Of a stretch of DNA of 64,000 nucleotides, positions 56,885 through 64,000 are shown in pieces. Source of the DNA: Kitagawia praeruptora (taxonomy: Eukaryota > Streptophyta > Magnoliopsida > Apiales > Apiaceae); assembly GCA_037693485.1 (NCBI GenBank), contig CM075345.1, forward strand, positions 87,936,001 to 88,000,000, in the 5' to 3' direction. The notes beneath the pieces were generated by a model. It did no database searches, had not been told where the DNA came from, and worked only from the letters and a program-made list of their open reading frames with translations. The translations under genes were made by a program, and so were the position numbers. Every line of letters begins with the position of its first letter. Within the stretch, counting starts at the first letter, position 1.

Positions 56885-57559
56885 ACTGAACATGAAGATA
56901 AATCATCTTAAATCTCAGGTAACTATTAGCAATTTCAAACGAGAAAAGTTTCGCAAGTTAAATTTGTTAGCTCTTTACTATAGTCAGCAATATAGAACAT
57001 GCATGAACCCAGTAGTTAAGGGCTTGAAGGTAAAGTATCTGGATTAAATTGTAACCTTTAAACTTGAACCGGCCATCTACAAACAGTTGTTGCGCGCGCG
57101 AGAGAGAGGGAGGGAGGCAGAGAGAGAGAGATCATGGAGAGGACGTCACAATCCAGATGATCAGTGTGTCTACTGACTCCTAGTCATTATGCTGCTGATC
57201 AATTAATAATGGTGATGCTAAGGCAATATTTGACAAAATTAATGATGTGGATAAACTTAGGCAAATACTAAAATATATAAATTGCAATAATTGTGAGAAA
57301 CGTAGAGTTAATGGTGATGGCACTATTTAAAAAGGAGAAATAACAATCATAGGACTTGATATTAAGAAAAGAGGAACAGAAAGCAACTAAAATGGCCCCC
57401 ATTACATTTCAATTCAATAGGTCCATGATTGATCCTCATCTCTCACTACAATATACATTTATTTTTCTCCGGGTATAGCTCTCCCCTCAATTCTTTTCCT
57501 ACCAACTATCTCCTCCAACATTATTTTATGGCCTGATCCGGAAGTTACCAACAAGGGGT
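56885..57559 (+). promoter_or_regulatory. Upstream region and leader of the ALOG gene
   Basis: Contains a GCGCGCGAGAGAGAG tract at about 57095-57130 and a CT-rich leader (57430-57520). No clear TATA box can be assigned; AATATATAAATTGC at about 57270 is only a candidate. Only about 800 bp separates the CACTA end from the start codon. Confidence 0.4.
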
Positions 57560-58084
57560 ATGGATAGAGGCAAAGAAGTGGTGGAGGGATCGTCAAGATC
57601 CGGTGATCCCCCGCCAACCCCAAGTCGATATGAGTCACAAAAACGACGAGATTGGAATACATTCGGGCAGTACTTAAGAAACCAAAGGCCTCCAGTAGCA
57701 TTGTCACAGTGTAACAGCAATCATGTCCTGGAATTTCTCCGCTATTTGGATCAGTTTGGAAAGACTAAAGTTCATGTGCAAGGATGCATATTTTACGGAG
57801 AGCCAGAGCCTCCGGCGCCTTGTACTTGTCCTCTAAGACAAGCTTGGGGCAGCCTGGATGCACTCATCGGACGACTTAGAGCTGCCTATGAAGAAAATGG
57901 AGGATCTTCAGAGATTAATCCATTTGCTACCAGTGCAATTCGTGTCTACTTAAGAGAAGTGAAGGAGTGTCAAGCTAAGGCCAGGGGTATTCCTTACAAA
58001 AAGAAGAAAAAGAAGAGTAAAAGAGATGATGACTCCACTTCTCTGCTCCTGCACCACACTTCTCTTGATCCAGATCCTCCATGA
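57560..58084 (+). CDS. ALOG-domain (LSH/G1 family) transcription regulator
   Basis: 174 codons, intact and intronless, as usual for this plant-specific nuclear family (Arabidopsis LSH1-10, rice G1, tomato TMF). These proteins regulate organ boundaries, meristem maturation and light-dependent growth. The ALOG domain spans residues about 22-150. It starts SRYESQKRRDWNTFGQYLRN, a recombinase-like four-helix fold with a zinc-ribbon insert formed by H72, C76, C88 and C90 (VHVQGC ... CTC), and ends RVYLREVKECQAKARGIPY. A basic nuclear-localisation run, KKKKKKSKR, lies at 147-155. The short acidic N-terminus and 19-residue tail are variable in the family. The start is the first ATG, GGTATGG, with G at +4. 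The exact paralogue cannot be named. It is the only intact host gene in the window, 800 bp from a CACTA end. Confidence 0.97.
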   Translation: MDRGKEVVEGSSRSGDPPPTPSRYESQKRRDWNTFGQYLRNQRPPVALSQCNSNHVLEFLRYLDQFGKTKVHVQGCIFYGEPEPPAPCTCPLRQAWGSLDALIGRLRAAYEENGGSSEINPFATSAIRVYLREVKECQAKARGIPYKKKKKKSKRDDDSTSLLLHHTSLDPDPP

Positions 58085-59790
58085 TTTGGTAATTATTTTC
58101 TGTCCATTTAATTATTAATTTCCTTTTTTTTAAATATGATCGATACTGATTAATAAACGTAGATCTGCGAAAACATGTGATATATTTGACACTTAAAAGT
58201 TTTTTTTTATGGATAGTAGGTAATGGGAAACCCTAAATAGTACCTGAGATTGCAAGTATCTACTTTGTACAGTTGCATATTTGTTTTATACATTCTCCGT
58301 ACGGTCAAATATATGAGAAATCTGAGTGTCAGGAACACAGAACAGTACTACCAATGGAATCTGTTTGATTTCCAATTTCACATTTACATATGACAGCTTT
58401 TCAATACTCCTAGCTAGTGCAGGTTCTTTCTGGGATTCTGCGCAGATTTTTCTTGTACCCCAATTTTGGACTCAAATTTAATCTTGCATTATAATATAAT
58501 ACTTACGTACTTTAAACATATACTAATAATATCACTACTTATTTGGAGTTTCTTTACATGAATGATCGATGCATCATGACTCAATGATATATATGTAAGA
58601 TTTGTTGATTACTTCTCCTAGAGCCATTCACAATAAAATTCTGTATTTTAATGAAAAGAACATACTCCTTTCTAGATCTTGATGAGATGTACGAGAAACA
58701 ACTTGCTAATATAGTTGTATTTTAAGTAAATAATTAGTGGAAACATCGATCAAATCCTATTCATTTTAATGCCCCCACTTCTCACTTGAATAATTTGAGA
58801 GGGCCGTTCCCATTAAAACTTGTCCTTTGATATCAAATTGCATACTGTCTAAATTGGATTTTGTGGGTCATTTTCTAAATTGTATTCCATTTTGCCCAGA
58901 TATTGCTTTATTATTTTTGTCAAAAGTAGTTTCTGAAACTTGTATTCCATTCAGGGAAAAACGACATGGAATTAAGTGGCTGTTTGTACTATCATTTTCC
59001 TCTCCATCTTCTTATCTCTCATTTTCTTCATCCAACAAGTTGTTTTAGATATATACGGTTCCTGTCTTATTTTTATGTGCTCATGCACTCACCTAGAGAA
59101 ATGATTATCAAAGAAATCTCAATTTAGATGGGAGGACAATGTTATGTATAGAACAGTACTATTAAGCAAACCTATGTGAATTGAAAAAAGACAACATATA
59201 GCAAGTCAAATGAATTATACTCCTATTTGGTAGTATATATTTCATACTATAACTTGGATTTCAAACAGTAAGATGTATACTTAGAACAGCAGAGAGATCA
59301 CTATTTTGGTAAATGTATCTTTTTCTCTCTTTTTTTTTTGTAAAAAAAAAAATAATAATTTGGTGAATGTATCTTAATAATTTGGTGAATGTATCTTAAA
59401 ATTAGTTTGAAACCTGATACTGAAAACTGATGATTTCGTAAGGATATGTGTGTGGGTTACATATATTACTTTGTTTAGATAAAACATCATACAGTACTAC
59501 TTAATTATGATTAAGACCTATCTGTTTCGGTGGATCATCAGATAAATCAACGACTACAGTTTCTCCTCTCTATTAGGGTTTGATGAATAAATGTACTTTA
59601 ATAATTCAGACAACTCTTGTTTTTTATTTATTATTATTCCAAAATTTGGATATACTGTATTAGTTACTACAGTAATTATTTCTATTGTAAGTGATCATAT
59701 TACATGAATACAGTAATTATTTCTATTTGCATCGGAGAAATTTTGAATTTTTACGATTTATCGTTTGCAATATGAATCACCTGATTCAAA
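58085..59790. other. 3' flank of the ALOG gene, no further gene seen
   Basis: AT-rich. AATTTGGTGAATGTATCTTAA is repeated at about 59358 and 59379, and a related form lies at 59305. The 73-codon frame at 58827 has no family feature. Confidence 0.45.
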
Positions 59791-60230
59791 TCTATACTAT
59801 TATATTAAAGCCGAAACATTGAAAGTTTTGGTTTTCTCCTAAGTTTTGGTTTTCACTCTAATTATTTAATTTTAAATTATTTATAATATAAAACAAATCA
59901 AATAAATTCCGTTATTATCTTTAATCCTAAATACAGAGTAGTATTTTATATTTACATCATTACTAATACATACATACATACATTATATTAAACCCGAAAC
60001 ATTGAAAGTTTTGGTTTTCACTCTAATTACTAAAAGTTGTTATATGCAGAGGTTCAAGGTTCGATTCCCCGCAATAACATATTAATTTATATTTAATATT
60101 AAAAATTATTATATATAAAGATGTAAGGTTTGAATCAATAACATATTTAAATTAATATTTATAATATTATATTATAAATAAATTATAAAAAATTAAAAGT
60201 AACCCGTGCTTTGCACGGGCTATAAGCTAG
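59791..60230 (+). mobile_element. Non-autonomous Helitron D (440 bp)
   Basis: A, then TCTATACTATTATATTAAAG at the 5' end. The 3' end is CCCGTGC-TTT-GCACGGG, CTATAAG, CTAG followed by T. The segment ATATTAAA(G/C)CCGAAACATTG recurs at 59808 and 59987, a partial internal duplication or nested 5' end. GGTTCGATTCCCCGC is part of the family and is not a tRNA. Confidence 0.8.
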
Positions 60231-60972
60231 TAATTAATTAAATGTATAATGTTAGAAGTATCCTACATTCAAGTTACACACATTACTAACTGTGGGACCA
60301 GTGGAGAGCTCAAGTCCGATTATCTCGGGAGGTAAGTGATTTGATTAGTCTTTTTTATAATCCCTAGCTGTTTAGGTAAAATTGAGTCCACTATTAAGTG
60401 CAATTAAGTGCTGGTTAACAAAAAATAAGATAATTTATTAAGTGTGTGTTTCTTTTTACAATGATGCATGGAAAATATTGCAGTAATCCTCTAATATATC
60501 TAGTTGTTAATCTAGTTTTGAACCTGTCATATTTTGCGGGAGTTGTAAATGAGTCAAGAAGTGTTCAACTAAGAAAATGTTTGACTTTAGCTTGCATATT
60601 AGCCGAACGATTTTATGGTTCATTTCATAAACAACCCACACTTGATCTTAAAAAGAATTTGCCACAATAGTTGGTGAACATGCTAATTACTCCATATATA
60701 GTTCATGAACATGTTTGATACTTAGAAGAGTTCGACTCGACAATATGTAAACAGGCTCCATAAGAAAGCTCCTAAACAAATTCAGTAAATAGGCTCGTGA
60801 ACATAGCTAATATACCTTATGATGAATGACCTTGATAGCTTATTACATTAAATGTACAAGTTATTGATTTTATTATTAGCATATTTTTTAACATTTTATC
60901 CTGTGTCTTTCGAAATTCTGGTTTCGTCTCTCACACAAATAATCAATTGACAAGAATATTTGACGACTGCAG
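60231..60972. other. Intergenic, no gene seen
   Basis: The 74-codon frame at 60446 shows no recognisable family. Confidence 0.4.
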
Positions 60973-61122
60973 CCGTTTGTTAGAATGATGAAGGCTATCC
61001 AGCAGTTTGGACAGTCCTTACCAGCAGTGGCAGTCAATTATTCCTTCTTTTCTAGTACTAGTAAAGTTACAGACATCATGCATGCTGTTATAGCAAATCT
61101 TCAACGCCAGTCATTAAAGTAG
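60973..61122 (+). pseudogene. Exon-like remnant 1, unknown gene
   Basis: After ACTGCAG an open block reads PFVRMMKAIQQFGQSLPAVA, then VNYSFFSSTSKVTDIMHAVI and ANLQRQSLK, then TAG. The composition looks like real protein. Whether TAG is a true end or a decay stop is unknown, and I cannot name the family. Confidence 0.35.
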
Positions 61123-61779
61123 TTAGTGGTTTCTGCAATCTAAAATTACCGCTTTACTGAACTCGTATCTGTGTCCTATTGTCACTCTAAATACTCTACA
61201 GATTATACTAGCTAGCTCATGCATGTATTACTTAATTGTCTTGTATCGTCCTCATATAGTCATTATGTACTTCCAAATTTTAGTTCACCTCATTCGATCT
61301 CTTTCATTCTACTATATTCCATATCCAACTTTGGTGCGTTAACATATTTACTTGTTTCTCTTTTGTCTAGAGTCAACCTCCAAGGCTCCAACTTCCATTA
61401 ATGATTGGGACTGCGTTCTGTAAATAGTTTTGTTCTATTCAAATTTTCATATGAATTGACAACCAAATATACCAGCCAAAGGCCGATCGACTTTAGTTCC
61501 TTAAATTAGTTGGAGTGATTTACAACTTTATAGGATCAGGTTGCCAACACGCACAAGTTTATCGAAATTGTCAGGAACTATATCTGCCACTTTGGCTAGT
61601 ATTATTATCAAGAGCTAGCTCTTGAGATTATGATATATATCGCTTAATTGTAATTATTTATCACACTTAATTAATTATATAAGTTGCTCGCAGATTCTTT
61701 AGCTCGGTGTGTGTGTTTGTTTTTTTCATGATAAACATGCTATTAAACTTGAAATATTGTGACGTCCTGCTGGCTGCAG

Positions 61780-61839
61780 GATGATGCACCAAGTGATCTG
61801 AAAGAGATGGTTGCTCTATTCAATCAATTGTTGCAGTAG
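61780..61839 (+). pseudogene. Exon-like remnant 2, unknown gene
   Basis: After TGGCTGCAG an open block reads DDAPSDLKEMVALFNQLLQ, then TAG. It lies 660 bp downstream of remnant 1 in the same direction and may be the next exon of the same decayed gene. Not recognised. Confidence 0.3.
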
Positions 61840-62790
61840 TGCTGATGATTCACGTCTAGATGCTGCATTTTCGGTTTGCTAGTATAATAAACCCAAGGCT
61901 TCAACGGGTCATCATCAGGTCGGAGTACATATATATGTGGTCGTGTGCTGTGTTGTCAATTAGTATTAATTCGATAGTCTTCATCTACTTTCGCAACCTT
62001 CTGCGAATTTATCTTGCTGGATCATAGACTCTTTATGCAAGTGATGTCTCCATTCCTACCTATATATCTTTCCATATGCATTCACACGGCTGCACACACC
62101 TAAAAAAGGGGCCGGGGGATTGCCTAATATACAAATAGGACTTTAAAATCCAGACAAAAATAATAAAGAACGGATGATTAAGACATGCTACTAAATACTA
62201 GAGTATATATGATTGATTTCACCAACATATATATGCACCAAAGTCAGAAAAGAAAGCATGCAATAAAAATCTTGTTTAAAAATGACTAATATCATATGGT
62301 AATGTCGAGCTATATATTGGGTGTTACACGGCCCAACATTAGCAATCAGAGAATAGGATTAAAGATCTTGATCAAAAAAAAAAAAGGATTAAAGATCTTA
62401 ATTCCAATTTTGTGGAAATTTGCAACTTTTTTTAACTGTTTTTTTTTTCATTTTGTTCGGGTAAGGAATAAACGTCTACGTGCATGCATGCATCATTATA
62501 ATCAGAAACAAAGTACCCTCCTTCGCCTCGTACATGCGTGTAACTTTCCTGATATATAGCAGCAATTGAACTGACGAGCAAAGCCAGCTTGCTCTTCACA
62601 TTACATAAACTGTAAAACTCTGATTTCGTACTAGATAGACTTCACGCCTTAATTAGTAATCTATCTGTCTCAAGTCATATATACTCTCTATTTCTCCTAA
62701 TAATCATACAAATTAAGATAGTATGGGATGATTACTGGAGCTAAAATTGAAATTATAGTAAGCTGATTTACAGATAAGATTACTACATAG
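61840..62790. other. Intergenic, no gene seen
   Basis: A tandem copy of AAAAAAGGATTAAAGATCTT occurs around 62358-62400. Nothing else stands out. Confidence 0.4.
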
Positions 62791-62977
62791 AGAAATGCTA
62801 GAGTCCCCAAAAAAATTCCCAAAACGATTCCCAAAAGCTTAGTTGTCAAGTTGTGATTGGATAAGCATTTTATAAATAAAGAAACCCTCCATGTATTCAT
62901 ATGAGCCCACTAATTAAAAGATGCCATTTGGCATTTGGGAACAATTTTGGGAACCATTTTGGGATCCCTAGCATTGC
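62791..62977. mobile_element. Small TIR element (MITE, about 187 bp)
   Basis: The left end AGAAATGCTAGAGTCCCC, followed by TTCCCAAAA repeats, is mirrored at the right by TTTTGGGAACC and GGGATCCCTAGCATTGCT. The inverted repeats run about 45 bp. The flanks TACTACATA and TGCTACATA suggest a 9-bp duplication with one mismatch, which would fit Mutator, but the border is not certain. Confidence 0.6.
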
Positions 62978-63792
62978 TACATAATAATGTTTATAATATG
63001 ATAAACATTATGAAGCGAGATTTTTGATGAAGAAAGGTGAATAAGTCGCCGAAGAAATAGTGTGTGATTGAAAATATAGTGTAGGAATTTAATCTGGTTG
63101 TGTCAAGTGATCAGTGCTAGAGCTTGATGAAGGCACACTTAGTTTTTCCAGAGCCCAATACTTGGTCATGGTCATTGTGATTCTTAATCCTGATGCCTAG
63201 ATCATTTCAGAAAAAAATGTAAAGAATTTGGTTGAAATTATAAGATGCATACACAAGTATGCTTACCTTTTGAAATTAGAGCTTTTGTAGATTTTTTTTG
63301 TTGAGACGTAGAGTTATAGCATATATCAATTATTTATATTCAACGGGTAGAGTTTGGAAGAATTGCAGTGTGTCTCACTTTGCATTACTTGTTCGTCAGT
63401 TTTTCACATGCAGACTCACTTTCATGCATCGGGTATTGTATTAACCTCCAGACTCAACTAGAAACTAAAGTTTTTATCCAATTAATTTAACAGATTGAGA
63501 CAAATTTTATGGGTGTTCAACTCCATTGGGCTAAGTTCATCTATAGGTTTCTAACATGCATCTGTGTATATAATTAATCAAAGTTTTAAAGAATTTCGAT
63601 TGCCGAGTTCAGCTGATTCAACAAATTAAAAATTAAAATCCAAGCTCAACCCATTTACGACCTTCTAATTCACATTAAGTGAAAAATTACAGAAAATGTA
63701 TACTCACCGACTCACTGTGGCAAAGCATTTAAAAACTGATAATTTATATCAATTTTTTTCAATTAAAAAGAGGTATAAATCAAGTTAAACAT

Positions 63793-63821
63793 GATTTTTT
63801 TTTGATAAAACCGTACTTGCA
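63793..63821 (-). other. LINE 3' end with short poly-A tail
   Basis: Read on the minus strand, GCAAGTACGGTTTTATCAAAAA follows the stop codon within 30 bases and ends in a run of nine A (63794-63802). This marks the 3' end of a target-primed element. Its target duplication could not be paired because the other end is outside the window. Confidence 0.6.
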
Positions 63822-64000
63822 TTAAAATTCCTCAGAATCAAGCATACAGATGATAAAATCCGGAGCAGAAACATTCCACTCCATAAGACCTGACATAGAA
63901 TATGTCGCCCTCGCTAAGCTATGAGCTACAATATTCACAGACCTAAATGTGTAACACACTAACACTTCATCAAAGTGTTTATTCAAATGATCTTACATGT
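63822..64000 (-). pseudogene. LINE retrotransposon, RNase H C-terminus (cut by window edge)
   Basis: On the minus strand the frame reads VCYTFRSVNIVAHSLARATY, then SGLMEWNVSAPDFIICML, ending DSEEF-stop at 63822. The N.VAH.LAR pattern and the closing W....P.FI are typical of the RNase H-like domain at the end of plant LINE (L1-type) polyproteins or of related RNase H-like fragments. RNase H removes RNA during retrotransposition. The 5' part lies beyond 64000, so completeness cannot be judged. Confidence 0.7.

Overview
This is a plant nuclear window, almost entirely made of transposable elements. It contains LTR retrotransposons primed by a plant tRNA-Met-type binding site, Helitrons, MITEs with plant-type TIRs and TSDs, a CACTA element carrying pieces of host genes, and one intact land-plant-specific ALOG transcription-regulator gene. 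The coding style suggests an angiosperm, most likely a eudicot. The species cannot be named from the sequence alone.

Left part (1-28707): one Ty3/gypsy-type element that encodes only gag and protease. Its 5' end lies left of the window; gag starts before base 1 and the 3' LTR is 26334-28707. The gag reading frame is split at 898 by a 22.3-kb insertion. That insertion has the structure LTR-internal-LTR-internal-LTR, with LTRs of about 5.9 kb and internal parts of only 2305 bp. It has an intact primer-binding site and polypurine tract in each unit, no coding capacity, and one pair of 5-bp target duplications (ATCCC) outside the whole array. It is a LARD-like non-autonomous retroelement in a tandem state. 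The host element's 3' LTR holds a hAT-type MITE.

Middle (28708-48433): no host gene. It holds repeat arrays, Helitrons (two in tandem at 31703-32585, one inverted at 46872-47271, one decayed at 48130-48433), MITEs of the hAT, Mutator and Stowaway types including a MITE inside a MITE (35245-36101), and a Ty1/copia element (36832-41731). The copia element has LTRs differing at 3 of 342 positions but a polyprotein broken by two frameshifts and five stops. It sits inside a decayed LTR related to the one at 26334-28707.

Right part (48434-64000): an apparent non-autonomous CACTA element (about 48434-56760) carrying exon-intron fragments of a subtilase, a MATH-domain protein, a cytochrome P450 (two copies) and an F-box/LRR-like protein, plus a Helitron-type 173-bp repeat array. 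Its right end lies 800 bp upstream of the only intact host gene, the intronless ALOG/LSH-family gene at 57560-58084. Downstream are a Helitron, two exon-like remnants, a MITE, and the 3' end of a LINE on the minus strand at the window edge.

All identities come from reading motifs and translated frames; no database search was possible. Substitution counts were made by eye and may miss sites.
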